A DNA stretch of 64,000 nucleotides from Acetobacter garciniae (GTDB lineage Bacteria; Pseudomonadota; Alphaproteobacteria; Acetobacterales; Acetobacteraceae): the NCBI RefSeq assembly GCF_017377735.1, contig NZ_JAFVMH010000001.1, forward strand, positions 558,001 to 622,000. Reading direction: 5' to 3'. The notes under the pieces were generated by a model. The model was not told the DNA's origin, searched no databases, and was given only the letters and a program-made list of their open reading frames with translations. The position numbers and the translations under genes were made by a program. Within the stretch, counting starts at the first letter, position 1. The number at the start of each line of letters is the position of its first letter. Below are positions 45,225 to 55,846 of this stretch, piece after piece.

Positions 45225-48200
45225 TGGGTGCTTCCTTGTCCTTTTGCCCCACCATGGAGGCCGCGCGCGCAAGATCCACCGACAGGACGCGGCTTACACC
45301 GCGTTCTTGCATGGTTACGCCAAACAACTGGTCCATATGGGCCATGGTAAGCTGATGATGGGTGACCACCAGAAAACGGGTGCCTGCTTCTGTAACCATA
45401 TCACCGAGCAGCGCGCTGAACCGGCCGACATTGGCGTCGTCCAGTGGCGCGTCCACTTCGTCAAGTACACATATAGGCGCAGGATTACAGCGAAAGACAG
45501 CAAAAATCAAGGACAACGCGGTCAGCGCCTGTTCGCCGCCCGACAGCAGCGACAATGTCGCCAGTTTCTTGCCCGGTGGCTGGGCATAGATTTCCAGCCC
45601 GGCTTCCAGCGGGTCGTCGCTGCCCACCAGCCCCAGATGCGCCCGGCCGCCGCCGAACATGCGCGTAAACAGCGACTGGAAATGCTGGTCCACCTGGGTG
45701 AACACGGCCATCAGCCGTTCACGCCCTTCCTTGTTCAGCCCGCCGATGGAGCCGCGCAGCCTTGCGATTCCCGCTTCAAGATCGGCCATTTCGCTGGCCA
45801 GTGTCTGCGCCTGGGTGGAGGCTTCCTGCGCTTCCAGTTCCGCGCGCAGGTTGACGGGGCCCATATCGTCGCGCTCACGCGTCAGGCGCCCGATCTTGCG
45901 GCGCAGGCTACTTTCGGCGGCTTCCGTCAGGTCTGAGGATGGCGGGCGGGCAGGGGCGGGGCTTTCGGCCAGAAGCTGGTCCAGAATGGCGCGGGCCTGT
46001 TCGCTCTTGCTTTCTGCCTTCAGCACGGCCTCACGCGCGGTGGCCAGTTCGCCATCCGCCTTGCGCCGCTGCTCGTTGGCGGCGGCCAATGCGCTTTCTC
46101 CCGCATTGCGGGCCGCATCGGCCTGCGCATGCTGCTGTTCGGCCTCGGCCAGGGCTTGCAGCATTTCGCGCTTTTCGCGCTCGGCCGTGGCGGGCATATG
46201 GGCGAGGGAGTCGTGTTCGGCGCGCGCGGTTTCCAGCCGCAGGCCTGCATCCTGCATTTCCGTTGCTGCCGTATCCGCCCGGGTGGCCCATTCCCCCATG
46301 GCGGTGGCCACCGTGTCCTGGCGGCTGGCCAGGGTGGTGGACTGGGCCTGCAAGCCCATCTTGTGTTCGCGCGCGGTGTCGAGTGCAGCACTGCATTGCG
46401 TGCGTTTGTGGCGCAGGGCGTCGAGTTGTTCCTGCGCATCGGCGGGCAGCGCGCTGGCGGCATTGTCCCACGCGGCCGTTGCTTCGGCCAGCAGGGTCTC
46501 GCTTTCCGCCAGTTGGGCCTGCAGGTCATGCAGGCGGGGGGTCAGGCCTTCCAGGCGGCTGCGCACGCCCAGCGCTTCGTCCTGCACCTGCTGGTTATGG
46601 CGGGTTGCGGCTTCGGCATCCTGGCGGGTGCGCCGCACGGCTTCCTCCGCCGCCTGAAGTGCGGTCTGGGCTGCCGATAATGCGGCCTGGGCATCCTGCA
46701 AGGCCAGTTCGGCCTGTTGGGCGGCCTGGGCACTGGCCAGGCGCTGTTCAAGCTCGGCCGCCATAGTCTTTTCAGCGTCCAGGATCTGGCGCAGGCGTTC
46801 GCGTTCGGGGGTCAGCGTATCCAGTCGTGTGGTGGCGGAAGCGTGTTGCTGCTCCGCCTGCGTGACCCGTTCGCGCACCCCGCTCATGGCCACCTGGGCC
46901 TGCTTGAGCTGGTTATGGGCGTCGCGCTGCGTGGTTTCGGCGCTGGTATTGCGCGCGCGCGCCGCCTCCAGCGCGGCCTGCGCCGCATCGACCGAGGGCA
47001 GCGCCGCAAGGGCTTCTGTCGCGCGGTCCAGCGCCGCCTGGGCTTCGGCCTTGGCCGCCACGGCTCTTTCATGCTGGGGCAGCGTGGTGTCCAGCCGTGC
47101 GCGGGATGCGGCAAAGCGGCGCTCAAGCCCGGTTTCATGCGCCCGGGCCTGTTGCAGCAGCACTTCTACTGCATCACGTCGGCTCCGCAGGGTTTCGATA
47201 TGCTGTTCGGCATTCCCCACGGCCTGCGTTGCCTGGGCAAGTGCGTGCTCGTAGGTCGGGGCTTCGTCCTGCAGGGACTGGATACGCGCGCGGGTTTCGC
47301 GCAGCACGCGGCGCTGGGCCAGCTTGCGGGCGGCCGGGCTTGCCCCACCCGCATGGGCGTAAAAACCGTCCCACCGCCAGATATCGCCGCTGCGCGAGAC
47401 AAGAATCTGCCCGGGGGCAAGCGCCTTCTGCAAGCCTGTGCCATCGGCTTGCGCGGGCAGCAGGCCGGTAAACGCCAGAACCCGGTCCAGCGCCGGAGGG
47501 GCGCTGACCACCGCTGACAGGGGCAGCACGCCTTCGGGCCAGGTTGGGATAGTGCCTGTAGCCAGTTGGCGCCAGCCGCGTGCCGCGTTCTCGCTTGCCG
47601 GGGCATCCAGCCCGTCCGCCAAGGCGCTGGCCAGGGCGGTTTCGTACTCTTCCGCCACCGTGATGTGGACCGAGACCGGATCGTCAGCCGCGGTGTCTTC
47701 CGCCCCCAGTGCGTGGTCCAGCCCTTCGGCTTGGGCTTGCAGGCGGGTCAGTTCCGTCTGGACGGCGTTTTGCCGGGCGGTGGCCTCCTGTAAGCTGACC
47801 CGGCTGGCCGACAGGGTTCCCTGCGTCTGTTCCAGTGCCTGCCCGATTTCGGCCAGGGCATTTTCCTGCGCCACGCGATCGGCGCGGGCCTGCTCCAGCA
47901 CCGCGCCATCCATGGCTTCCGCCCTGGCCTGGGCCAGTTCCTCCGCCAGGGTGGTTTCTTCCTGCTCGGCGCGGTGCAGGGCGGCCTGGGCTACGCGCAG
48001 GGCTTCGGCCGTGCTGCGCTGGCGGGCCTGTGCTTCCTGCGCCGTGCGGCTGGCTTCGGCAAAGGCCGTGCTGGCCAGCAGGCGTTCGTGTTCCGCCTGG
48101 TCCAGCGCTTGGGTCAGGCGTTGCAGGTTTTGGGCGGCGTTTGCCTCTTCCTCCCGCAGGGCCAGCATGGCGGTCTGGTCCACCAGGGCACCCTGGGCTT

Positions 48201-49758
48201 GCGCGTGGCGTTTGTCGGCCTGTTCGAGTTCTTGGGTCAGCGTCGCCACGCGCTGGCGGGCCTGGTTCAGGGCCTGGCGCTGCTCGTTCTGGGCGGTGCG
48301 TGCGGCCTCGGCGGTATTCTGGGCAATCGTAAGTTCGGCCTGGCACTGGGCACGCAGGCGCTCGGCACTTTCCAGCGTGGCGCGGGCGGTTTCGGCTTCC
48401 AGCGTCCGGGCCTCGGCCGCCTGCCGCGCGGTCTCGATCGCCTCGGGCGTTGGCAGGCGCGCGCTAAGTGTAGCCAGTTCCTCCTCAGCCGCCGCCAGGG
48501 CGCTGGTTGCGCGTTCATGCCGCAGGCGGGCGGCTTGCAGGCTTTCGGCCGCGCGGTCCTTGCGTTCCCGCGCGGTGGCGATGGTCTGGGTCTGGTCGGC
48601 CAGCGCGCGTTCGATCTGCTCCAGCTCGGTGCTCAGCGCATCCTGCTGCGCGCCGGCATCGCGCAGGCGCTGGGGCAGATTGGCGAGGGAGTCCTCGATC
48701 TCGGCCTGCTCGGCCTTCAGCCGTTCAAGGGCTGTCTGTGCATCCGCAAGGCGGGTTTGTGCGGCCTGGGCGTCGGCTTCGTGCTGGGCCAGGCGTTTTG
48801 CCGCGTCCTGGGCCTGGGTGGTGGCGCGTTCTTCTTCCCGCGCCAGGCTTTCGGCCAGAATACGGCAGCGCTCCAGTGCCGTGCGGGCGGCATCGGCCTT
48901 TTCGCGCAGGGCGGGCAGGGCCTTGGTCGCCTCGAATTCAGCGACCACAGCATCTTCCGCCGCCGCTTCATGGGCGCTCAGCCCGCTGCGGGCCTGCGCG
49001 GCCTGTGCATGTGCGCGTTCCACCGCCAGGCGCGCACGCGCGTGCAGCAGGGCCAGCAGTTCGACTTCCGCTTCACGCAAGGCGGCCGACAGTTCGCGGT
49101 AGCGCGTGGCCTCGCGCGACTGTTCGGCCAACGCCCCCAGCCGGTCGGTCAGTTGCAGGCGCCGGTCTTCGGCGCGGGTCAGGTTGGTTTCAGTCGCGCG
49201 CAGTTTCAGTTCGGCTTCATGCCGGCGGGCATGCAGGCCGGTAATGCCAGCGGCCTCTTCCAGAATGGTGCGGCGTTCTTCAGGCCGTGCGCCCACCAGC
49301 ATGGCCACACGCCCCTGGCTGACCATGGCCGAGGACCGCGCGCCGGAGGCCAGGTCGGCAAACAGGGTCTGCACATCGCGCGCGCGGGCCGGCCGGCCGT
49401 TGATGCGGTAGTCGCTACCCGCACCCCGTTCGGCCCTGCGGCTGATCTGGAGTTCGTCGAGATCGGCGACGTTGGCCGGGCCAAAGCCTTTGGTGCCTTC
49501 AAGCGTAATGGTGACTTCGGCCAGCGATCGGGCAGGGCGCCCGGTCGTTCCCGCAAAGATCAGGTCGTCCATTTCGCCGCCGCGCAGGGACCGGGCGGAG
49601 GATTCGCCCATGACCCAGCGCAGGGCTTCGACAACATTGGATTTGCCGCACCCGTTCGGACCGACAATGCCTGTCAGGCCCGGGAGAATTTCTACCGTTA
49701 CGGGGTCCGCGAAGCTTTTGAAGCCCGCAATACGAAGGCGGGCGAAACGGACGGTCAT
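45211..49758 (-). CDS. smc: Chromosome segregation protein SMC, unusually long
   Basis: The 1515-residue SMC has Walker A GIVGPNGCGKSNVVEALRWVMGE near the N-terminus and the signature/Walker B block LSLLSGGEQALTALSLIFAVF...ICVLDEVDAPLDDANV near the C-terminus. A hinge lies about residues 680-830 (ITVAEEYETALASALADGLDA, SRSGDIWRWDGF), with two very long Ala/Glu/Gln/Arg-rich coiled coils. Bacterial SMC is usually 1150-1200 residues; the extra 300 lie in the coiled coils. It organises and segregates chromosomes with ScpAB. It follows dsbA by 42 bases and overlaps the GDPD-like gene downstream. Confidence 0.97.
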   Translation of the reverse strand: MTVRFARLRIAGFKSFADPVTVEILPGLTGIVGPNGCGKSNVVEALRWVMGESSARSLRGGEMDDLIFAGTTGRPARSLAEVTITLEGTKGFGPANVADLDELQISRRAERGAGSDYRINGRPARARDVQTLFADLASGARSSAMVSQGRVAMLVGARPEERRTILEEAAGITGLHARRHEAELKLRATETNLTRAEDRRLQLTDRLGALAEQSREATRYRELSAALREAEVELLALLHARARLAVERAHAQAAQARSGLSAHEAAAEDAVVAEFEATKALPALREKADAARTALERCRILAESLAREEERATTQAQDAAKRLAQHEADAQAAQTRLADAQTALERLKAEQAEIEDSLANLPQRLRDAGAQQDALSTELEQIERALADQTQTIATARERKDRAAESLQAARLRHERATSALAAAEEELATLSARLPTPEAIETARQAAEARTLEAETARATLESAERLRAQCQAELTIAQNTAEAARTAQNEQRQALNQARQRVATLTQELEQADKRHAQAQGALVDQTAMLALREEEANAAQNLQRLTQALDQAEHERLLASTAFAEASRTAQEAQARQRSTAEALRVAQAALHRAEQEETTLAEELAQARAEAMDGAVLEQARADRVAQENALAEIGQALEQTQGTLSASRVSLQEATARQNAVQTELTRLQAQAEGLDHALGAEDTAADDPVSVHITVAEEYETALASALADGLDAPASENAARGWRQLATGTIPTWPEGVLPLSAVVSAPPALDRVLAFTGLLPAQADGTGLQKALAPGQILVSRSGDIWRWDGFYAHAGGASPAARKLAQRRVLRETRARIQSLQDEAPTYEHALAQATQAVGNAEQHIETLRSRRDAVEVLLQQARAHETGLERRFAASRARLDTTLPQHERAVAAKAEAQAALDRATEALAALPSVDAAQAALEAARARNTSAETTQRDAHNQLKQAQVAMSGVRERVTQAEQQHASATTRLDTLTPERERLRQILDAEKTMAAELEQRLASAQAAQQAELALQDAQAALSAAQTALQAAEEAVRRTRQDAEAATRHNQQVQDEALGVRSRLEGLTPRLHDLQAQLAESETLLAEATAAWDNAASALPADAQEQLDALRHKRTQCSAALDTAREHKMGLQAQSTTLASRQDTVATAMGEWATRADTAATEMQDAGLRLETARAEHDSLAHMPATAEREKREMLQALAEAEQQHAQADAARNAGESALAAANEQRRKADGELATAREAVLKAESKSEQARAILDQLLAESPAPARPPSSDLTEAAESSLRRKIGRLTRERDDMGPVNLRAELEAQEASTQAQTLASEMADLEAGIARLRGSIGGLNKEGRERLMAVFTQVDQHFQSLFTRMFGGGRAHLGLVGSDDPLEAGLEIYAQPPGKKLATLSLLSGGEQALTALSLIFAVFRCNPAPICVLDEVDAPLDDANVGRFSALLGDMVTEAGTRFLVVTHHQLTMAHMDQLFGVTMQERGVSRVLSVDLARAASMVGQKDKEAPNVAS

Positions 49759-49800
49759 GCAGGGGACACAGTTCGGGCGTTACAGGATACGTGCCGAAAC

Positions 49801-50421
49801 CTAAGCGGCCTTGGCCAGATTCTTGACGAATTCGTCATAGGAAATGGCACTGGACACCTGGACCTTGTCGTTGAAGCGGAAAGTAGGCGTGGAATCGAAT
49901 CCGTACTGGGTCTGGGCCTGGTTCTGCTCGTTCAGGATAAACTGCATGAGCTGCTGGTCCGCTATGGCTTTTTCAAAGACATCGCCCGGCATGCCCGCAA
50001 AGGCCGCCATGTTCTTGAGTTCGTCATGCGGGTTGCCTTCGCGGTTGAAGGCCCAGCGGTCCTGGCTGGCCAGCAGGGACGAACAGAATGCCTCGTACCG
50101 GTCTATGGGCAGCGTGCGGGCCACCATGGCTGCGACCGTGGCCAACTGGTCGGTCGGGAAGTCGTGGAACACGTAGCGGATCTTGCCGGTATCGATCAGG
50201 TCCTTCTTGACCTGCGGATAGGTGTTTTCAGCAAAATGCGCGCAGTGGACACAGGTAAGGGAGAACCATTCCTCCACCACGATCTTGGCAGTCGGGCTGC
50301 CGACTTCGCGCGGGGTAAAACGCGCATCGGCCGTCGGGGCCGCCGTCGCGCTACGCTGAACAGCCTGGGCGGTCAGGACCGCACCCGCGGTAACAAGGAA
50401 CGAACGGCGTGAAAAAGACAT
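49801..50421 (-). CDS. DsbA-family thiol:disulfide oxidoreductase with Tat-type signal
   Basis: The 206-residue protein has the twin-arginine motif SRRSFLVTAGAVLTAQAV at its N-terminus, a thioredoxin-like fold with active site FSLTCVHCAHF (Cys-Val-His-Cys), and the cis-Pro region GFDSTPTFRFNDKV. It is exported to the periplasm, likely through Tat, and catalyses or accepts disulfides; the C-V-H-C dipeptide is closer to DsbA (C-P-H-C) than DsbC. It is of the class often annotated DSBA-like thioredoxin domain. ATG 50421 is chosen by the signal peptide; the upstream 45 codons are not signal-like. It is 42 bases upstream of smc. Confidence 0.9.
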   Translation of the reverse strand: MSFSRRSFLVTAGAVLTAQAVQRSATAAPTADARFTPREVGSPTAKIVVEEWFSLTCVHCAHFAENTYPQVKKDLIDTGKIRYVFHDFPTDQLATVAAMVARTLPIDRYEAFCSSLLASQDRWAFNREGNPHDELKNMAAFAGMPGDVFEKAIADQQLMQFILNEQNQAQTQYGFDSTPTFRFNDKVQVSSAISYDEFVKNLAKAA

Positions 50422-50607
50422 GGAAACCAAGCCTTCCTGACAAGTTGACACGATGCACGGCCATTCCCCCAGCCCGGCGAGCATGCTCCCGTGGGGGGAG
50501 CCCTGGGGGCGGCCTGCAAAGAAGACAGCCATGACGGCAGAAAAGCCGGGCGTCAACCCATACTTGGCCGCCGGATTGGCCGCCCGGGACTTTTCAGGCC
50601 GTGGGGG

Positions 50608-51549
50608 TCAGGCGGTGGGGCTCGGTGCGGGCCCGTTCGGTGTGCCGTCTTCGGCCTGGGGGTTCAGGCGGCGCACCCGCACGCGGCGGATATGCCGTGC
50701 ATCCGCATCCAGCACGCGGAACAGGAAGCCGTTTTCATGGGTCAGCACTTCCCCCCGGGTGGGGACATGCCCTGCCATGCGGAACACCAGCCCGCCTATG
50801 GTCTCGATCTCGGCTTCCTTTTCGCTGTCGGTCAGAATCGGGCCGATCTGGCTTTCGAATTCCTCGACCGGGCAGCGGGCATCGACATCGAACGACCCGT
50901 CCTGACGCGGAGTGATCAGGATTGCCGCGGGTTCGTCATGTTCGTCGGAAATATCGCCCACAATGGTTTCGATCAGGTCCTCGATGGTGACCAGCCCGTC
51001 TATGCCGCCATATTCGTCAATGACCAGGGCAAGGTGCATCTGGCGCTGGCGCATTTGCAGCAGAAGGTCGAGCACGGGAACCTGCGGGGCGATCAGCAAG
51101 GGCTGGCGCAGCAGGGGTTCGAGATTGAACGCCTCGCTGGTGCCCACATAGGCGATCAGATCCTTGACGTGGATCATGCCCACAATATCGTCAAGCTGGT
51201 CGCGGTAGACCGGCATGCGCGAATGGTTTTCGCGCCGCATCATGGCCAGGGCTTCATCCAGGCTGATGGAAACCGGCATGGCCACGATATCGGCCCGTGG
51301 CACCATGACATCGTCGGCGGAGATGTTGCGCAGGCGCAGCACGTTGGCGATCAGCACGCGTTCCTGGCGGTCCAGTTCGGGCTGCTCGCCGTTCGGTGCG
51401 ACATTGGCCTCGTCCGCCGCCTGCTGCACCAGGGCTGCGATGGAACTGCGCAGATCGGCAGGCTGCTTGCGGCGGTGGAAGAAGGAAAACAGCCCGCGGC
51501 TGGCCTGTTCCGGCCGGTCGGCGGGGGATGTGGTGTCTGATCCGCTCAT
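50608..51549 (-). CDS. corC: CorC/HlyC-family CBS-domain protein
   Basis: The 313-residue cytoplasmic protein has two CBS domains (about residues 75-200; [63 protein letters not shown]) and a C-terminal transporter-associated CorC/HlyC domain ([35 protein letters not shown]). In gamma-proteobacteria CorC links to magnesium and cobalt efflux; the exact role here is inferred. ATG 51549 overlaps the ybeY stop (ATGA). It ends the miaB-phoH-ybeY-corC run. Confidence 0.92.
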   Translation of the reverse strand: MSGSDTTSPADRPEQASRGLFSFFHRRKQPADLRSSIAALVQQAADEANVAPNGEQPELDRQERVLIANVLRLRNISADDVMVPRADIVAMPVSISLDEALAMMRRENHSRMPVYRDQLDDIVGMIHVKDLIAYVGTSEAFNLEPLLRQPLLIAPQVPVLDLLLQMRQRQMHLALVIDEYGGIDGLVTIEDLIETIVGDISDEHDEPAAILITPRQDGSFDVDARCPVEEFESQIGPILTDSEKEAEIETIGGLVFRMAGHVPTRGEVLTHENGFLFRVLDADARHIRRVRVRRLNPQAEDGTPNGPAPSPTA

Positions 51550-52085
51550 GCGTGGGGCTTCCACGGGTTGGGCACGCCCAGCCGGCTGAGCAGGCGGGCT
51601 TCCAGCATTTCCATCTCGCAGGCTTCACCCGGATGATGGTGGTCGTATCCCGCCAGATGCAGGCTGCCATGAACGACCAGATGGGCCAGGTGATTTGCCA
51701 CGGGCCTGCCGGCGCGGCGCGCTTCGCGCAGCACGGTTTCGAGTGCGAGAATGATATCGCCCCCCTCATAGCCGGGCGGCGGATCGAATGTCAGCACGTT
51801 GGTGGGTTTGTTGCGGCCCCTGTGGCGCGCATTCAGCCTGCGCACCTCCCGGTCCGTGGCCAGAACCACGGTGCCGGGCAGGCCGCCATATTCGGTGCAG
51901 GCGGCCAGGGCGCGCCACACTATTTTTTCGGGGTCGTGCACGTGGCAGCGCCAGCCGCGATCCCGAACGAGAATTTCGGGGGCGTCGGGCTGCCCTTGGG
52001 GCACCAGGGTCACCGAAAGAGGGCTGTCTTCCGGGCCTGCCACATCCTGTTTGCGAATGTGGCCAGTACTACTTGGCGGTTCCAT
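51546..52085 (-). CDS. ybeY: Endoribonuclease YbeY
   Basis: The 179-residue protein has the UPF0054 metal motif HLVVHGSLHLAGYDHHHPGEACEMEMLE (three His that bind zinc) and the preceding NVLTFDPPP segment. YbeY acts in 16S rRNA 3'-end maturation and ribosome quality control. The ATG at 52085 has a perfect CAGGAGAAC Shine-Dalgarno and overlaps the end of phoH by 17 bases; the 54-codon upstream frame is excluded by this. Confidence 0.96.
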   Translation of the reverse strand: MEPPSSTGHIRKQDVAGPEDSPLSVTLVPQGQPDAPEILVRDRGWRCHVHDPEKIVWRALAACTEYGGLPGTVVLATDREVRRLNARHRGRNKPTNVLTFDPPPGYEGGDIILALETVLREARRAGRPVANHLAHLVVHGSLHLAGYDHHHPGEACEMEMLEARLLSRLGVPNPWKPHA

Positions 52086-53154
52086 TGTTCTCCTGACGGC
52101 CCCTGTTGCGGGGGGTTCCCGTGCTGGCCGTCGTTTTCGCATCATAAGCTTCAATAATGCGGGCGACCAGCCTGTGCCGGACAACATCCGCCGCATTGAA
52201 ACGCGAAATGGTGACACCCTTGATGTTTTCAAGGGTTTCGACGGCATCGCGCAGGCCCGACGTGGTGCCTTCGGGCAGGTCGATCTGGGTCAGGTCGCCC
52301 GTCACCACCATGCGCGAGCCCGGGCCAAGCCGGGTCAGGAACATTTTCATCTGCGCGATGGTGGTGTTCTGGGCTTCGTCCAGAATCACGAAGGCGTGCG
52401 AGAGCGTGCGCCCGCGCATGAAGGCAAGGGGGGCGACTTCGATATCGCCCGCGGCCATGCGCCGTATGACCTGATCGCCGGGCAGCATGTCGTACAGCGC
52501 ATCGTAAAGCGGGCGCAGGTACGGGTCGATCTTGTCTTTCATGTCACCGGGCAGGAAGCCCAGCCGTTCGCCCGCTTCCACCGCCGGGCGGGAGAGTATG
52601 ATCCGGTCGATCGATCCCGCCTGCAACATGGCCACCGCCTGGGCTACGGCCAGATAGGTCTTGCCCGTGCCCGCCGGGCCCACGCCAAAGACCAGTTCCT
52701 TGCGGGCCAGGGCCTTCATGTAGTCCGCCTGCCCGGGGGAGCGGGGTTCGATCGTGCCGTGGCGGGTGCGGATGGTGGGCAGGTCCGTATCCCCCATGAC
52801 CGATGGCGCGGGCTGGCCTGCGGTGGCGGCGGGGGTGTTCTTGCCTTCATGCGCTCGGGACATACGGATTGCCGCCTCTATGGTGCTGATGTCTACAACC
52901 TCGCCCGCCGCCAGTTTCTGGTACAGCGCGCTCAGGGCCGTGCGCGCCAGTGACGCCAGTGCGGGAACGCCGCGGATGGAAATGCGGTTGCCGCGACGGG
53001 CCACCTCGACATCCAGCCCTTCTTCCACAAAGCGCAGATGCTTGTCGTGGTCGCCCACCAGCCGCGCGAGAAGGGTGTTGTCTTCGAACTGGAGGGTCAG
53101 GAACCCTGGCAGCCCACCGGGTTCCGACCGAAAAGGTGCGCGCGATGTGTTCAA
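52069..53154 (-). CDS. phoH: PhoH-family ATPase
   Basis: The 361-residue protein has an N-terminal KH-like segment, then the PhoH ATPase with Walker [20 protein letters not shown], Walker B-like [25 protein letters not shown] and [15 protein letters not shown]. Its role is ATP-driven RNA-related processing, not defined. It starts at TTG 53154, overlapping the miaB stop (TTGA), with AAGGAAGG seven bases upstream. Next to miaB and ybeY as in most Alphaproteobacteria. Confidence 0.95.
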   Translation of the reverse strand: MNTSRAPFRSEPGGLPGFLTLQFEDNTLLARLVGDHDKHLRFVEEGLDVEVARRGNRISIRGVPALASLARTALSALYQKLAAGEVVDISTIEAAIRMSRAHEGKNTPAATAGQPAPSVMGDTDLPTIRTRHGTIEPRSPGQADYMKALARKELVFGVGPAGTGKTYLAVAQAVAMLQAGSIDRIILSRPAVEAGERLGFLPGDMKDKIDPYLRPLYDALYDMLPGDQVIRRMAAGDIEVAPLAFMRGRTLSHAFVILDEAQNTTIAQMKMFLTRLGPGSRMVVTGDLTQIDLPEGTTSGLRDAVETLENIKGVTISRFNAADVVRHRLVARIIEAYDAKTTASTGTPRNRGRQENNGTAK

Positions 53155-54539
53155 GCGTAGACCTTCCTTTCTTCCAGAACGCCTCCCAGGGAGTTGGTCA
53201 GGCGTTCAGTGACATGCACGCACAGTTCCTGGCCGATCAGGCTTTCGGGACCAGTCACGTGGATAGGTTGCAACCATGGTGAACGCCCGGTGATCTGGCC
53301 GGGTTTGCGCCCGCGTGATGTAAAAAGCACGGGCACGCTGCGGCCCACCAGCGTGGCGTTGAACGCGTCCTGCTGGGTGCGCAGCAGGTGCTGGAGGGCT
53401 TGCAGCCGCGCGTCCTTCACATCCTCGGGCACCTGCATGCCAGCACCTGCGGCGGGCGTGCCCGGGCGGGGGGAGTATTTGAAGGAATAGGCCAGAGCGA
53501 AGCCGATATCGCGCACGAGCTGCATCGTGGCCTCGAAATCCTCGTCCGTTTCTCCCGGATGGCCGACAATGAAGTCGGATGACAGGGCCATGTCGGGCCG
53601 GGCCTCGCGCAGCCTGCGCACGATATCACGGTATTCGTCGGCCGTGTGGCCCCGGTTCATGGCGCGCAGGATCCGGTCCGAACCGGACTGGACCGGCAGG
53701 TGCAGGAACGGCATGAGCTGGGGCAGGTCGCGATGGGCTGCAATCAGCGCGCCGTCCATGTCGCGCGGGTGGGATGTCGTGTAGCGGATACGCGACAGGC
53801 CGGGAATTTCGGCCAGCGCATAGGCCAGCTTTGCAAGGTTCCAGATCGTCCCGTCAGGGCCTTCGCCGTGATAGGCGTTCACGTTCTGGCCCAGCAGGCT
53901 GATATCGCGCACGCCCGATGCGGCCATCCGCCGTGCTTCCGCCAGGACGGAGGTGACATTGCGGCTGCTTTCTGCCCCGCGCGTATAGGGCACCACGCAG
54001 AACGAGCAGAACTTGTCGCACCCTTCCTGGATGGTCAGGAACGCGGTGTAATTGCCCGGCGTCTGCGGCGCCTGCGTATCGGGCAGGAAGTCGAATTTCT
54101 GTTCGGCGGGGAAGTCGGTCTCGATCACCGCGCCACCGGCACGGGCCGCGCGCGCCACCATTTCGGGCAGGCGGTGATAGGTCTGCGGCCCCAGCACGAT
54201 ATCCACATAAGGGGCGCGGGCCAGGATTTCCTGCCCTTCGGCCTGGGCCACGCAGCCCGCCACGGCAATGATCGTGTTCTGCCCGCAGGCCTTGCGCGCT
54301 TCCTTGACCAGACGCAGCCGCCCCAGTTCCGAAAAGACCTTCTCCGCCGCGCGGTCGCGGATATGACAGGTGTTGAGAATGATCATGTCGGCGTTGTCGG
54401 GTGCGTCCACCGGCTGGTAGCCAAGCGGGCGCAGCACGTCGCCCATCCGCGCACTGTCGTACACATTCATCTGGCAGCCCCAGGTAATAACGTGCAGGCC
54501 ACGGGCGGGCTGGGTCTGTGCAGGGGTGGGGGTGGTCAT
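53151..54539 (-). CDS. miaB: tRNA-2-methylthio-N6-dimethylallyladenosine synthase
   Basis: The 462-residue radical SAM methylthiotransferase has N-terminal cluster cysteines in TWGCQMN, LNTCHIR and VAGCVAQ, the radical SAM motif [17 protein letters not shown], and a C-terminal TRAM domain ([32 protein letters not shown]). It adds the methylthio group at A37 of tRNAs that read UNN codons. It starts the overlapping miaB-phoH-ybeY-corC operon. ATG 54539 is preferred over an ATG eleven codons upstream. Confidence 0.97.
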   Translation of the reverse strand: MTTPTPAQTQPARGLHVITWGCQMNVYDSARMGDVLRPLGYQPVDAPDNADMIILNTCHIRDRAAEKVFSELGRLRLVKEARKACGQNTIIAVAGCVAQAEGQEILARAPYVDIVLGPQTYHRLPEMVARAARAGGAVIETDFPAEQKFDFLPDTQAPQTPGNYTAFLTIQEGCDKFCSFCVVPYTRGAESSRNVTSVLAEARRMAASGVRDISLLGQNVNAYHGEGPDGTIWNLAKLAYALAEIPGLSRIRYTTSHPRDMDGALIAAHRDLPQLMPFLHLPVQSGSDRILRAMNRGHTADEYRDIVRRLREARPDMALSSDFIVGHPGETDEDFEATMQLVRDIGFALAYSFKYSPRPGTPAAGAGMQVPEDVKDARLQALQHLLRTQQDAFNATLVGRSVPVLFTSRGRKPGQITGRSPWLQPIHVTGPESLIGQELCVHVTERLTNSLGGVLEERKVYA

Positions 54540-54754
54540 GATGGCGGGCGCTCCACTGGGCCGCAGGCCCATTCCGTGCGGCAGGAGGAGCAGATCGGGT
54601 GTGTAAAGGCGCAGGTCAAGTTTCTTTTCTCACAATCGCGCGGATTGCGGGATGGAAACCGGGTGGTGAACACATGCCGATACCGGACAGGGGCTGGACC
54701 TCCATGACCTTGGGTGGCCCAGCGTGGGGGAAGGGCTCCCCTGTTCTGAACCGC

Positions 54755-55846
54755 CTACCGTAATGAAGAAAAAAACGTGGCCACCCTGTCAAGTAGGGCT
54801 TTCGCTTTTCTCACCCGGGGCGGTAGGAAAGACACAGGCAAAGTCGCGGGGTCGAAGCGGCCGGGCTGGATGCTGGGCGTGCGGTTCTGGCGCAGTTCCG
54901 CGGCCCCCTGCGCCACGGCTTTCCATGTGGCCTGGGCCAGCGCCTTGCGGCTGGGGAACAGGTCGGGGTCCAGCGGGTCATGAAGCACCACCGTCGCGCG
55001 CGAATGTTTCCATTGCAGCAGCGCCCATACGTGCGGGCCAAGATCCATGTCGCCGTACCATGAAAAGACCGGCCGCCGGAACCGCCCGATCGGCAGGCCC
55101 TCAAGCTGGTCATACACAAGGGAGACAGGCTGGATCAGCGGTGTCATGCCGGAGTCGTAGGTTATGGGCAGTACGCTTTTGCCGTTTTCGTCCTTCAGTT
55201 TGGGCAGTTTGGCGATGGCGAAAAAGGCGGACATGAACGGCAGCACGCGTGAGCCGTCCGAAGATGTGCCTTCGGGGAACAGGACCAGGTTGTCCCCTTC
55301 CACCATGCGGCGGATCATCTCGTCACGCTCGCGCCCGGTGGTGCTGCGCTGGCGGCTGACGAAAATGGTGCGCCCGATCTGCGAGATCAGGCCCATGACC
55401 GGCCATTTCTCGATATCGCCCTTGGCGACAAAGACCGATGGCAGCAGCGTGCCCAGCACGGGCACGTCCAGCCATGACATATGGTTGGACACGTAGATGA
55501 CGGGCCGTTCCCCCCGCTTGCGCGCGGCCAGGCCGCCGACCGTGCCCGTGCGTTCCCCCACCACCCTGATCCGCAGGCCCAGGATCTTGCACAGCACGCC
55601 CCAGATCACGCGCGTCCAGCGAATCTTGACCGTGCCGGGCACGAGCAGCAGGCACGCTTCGAACCCCACGGAAAGCGGCACCCACACGACCAGCGCGCCA
55701 AGCCGGAACGCCGCGCGTGCCGCCTGAATGCGGCGGAAAAACCCGTCCGCCCAGGGCATGGGGGATAACGGCATGGGGGACAGGGGTTCGGGGTCTGCTG
55801 TGCCCGAAAGCCGGTCCTGCCCGCTATCGGGGCTGGTGCGGGTCAT
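54755..55846 (-). CDS. plsC: 1-acyl-sn-glycerol-3-phosphate acyltransferase
   Basis: The 363-residue LPLAT protein has a hydrophobic segment near residues 45-65, the catalytic motif NHMSWLDVP (His-x4-Asp) and the binding motif LFPEGTSSDGSRVLPF. PlsC makes phosphatidic acid. It is longer than typical PlsC because of an N-terminal extension (TSPDSGQDRLSGTADPEPL) and a C-terminal tail of about 80 residues. ATG 55846 begins the extension; the continuing open frame upstream is antisense to tamA and not coding. An alternative substrate such as lyso-ornithine lipid is possible. Confidence 0.88.
   Translation of the reverse strand: MTRTSPDSGQDRLSGTADPEPLSPMPLSPMPWADGFFRRIQAARAAFRLGALVVWVPLSVGFEACLLLVPGTVKIRWTRVIWGVLCKILGLRIRVVGERTGTVGGLAARKRGERPVIYVSNHMSWLDVPVLGTLLPSVFVAKGDIEKWPVMGLISQIGRTIFVSRQRSTTGRERDEMIRRMVEGDNLVLFPEGTSSDGSRVLPFMSAFFAIAKLPKLKDENGKSVLPITYDSGMTPLIQPVSLVYDQLEGLPIGRFRRPVFSWYGDMDLGPHVWALLQWKHSRATVVLHDPLDPDLFPSRKALAQATWKAVAQGAAELRQNRTPSIQPGRFDPATLPVSFLPPRVRKAKALLDRVATFFSSLR

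Noticed and set aside
47974..50412. Open frame of 812 codons on the plus strand
   Set aside because: Antisense to smc and dsbA; its low-complexity Gly/Leu/Gln-rich product mirrors the smc coiled-coil codons.
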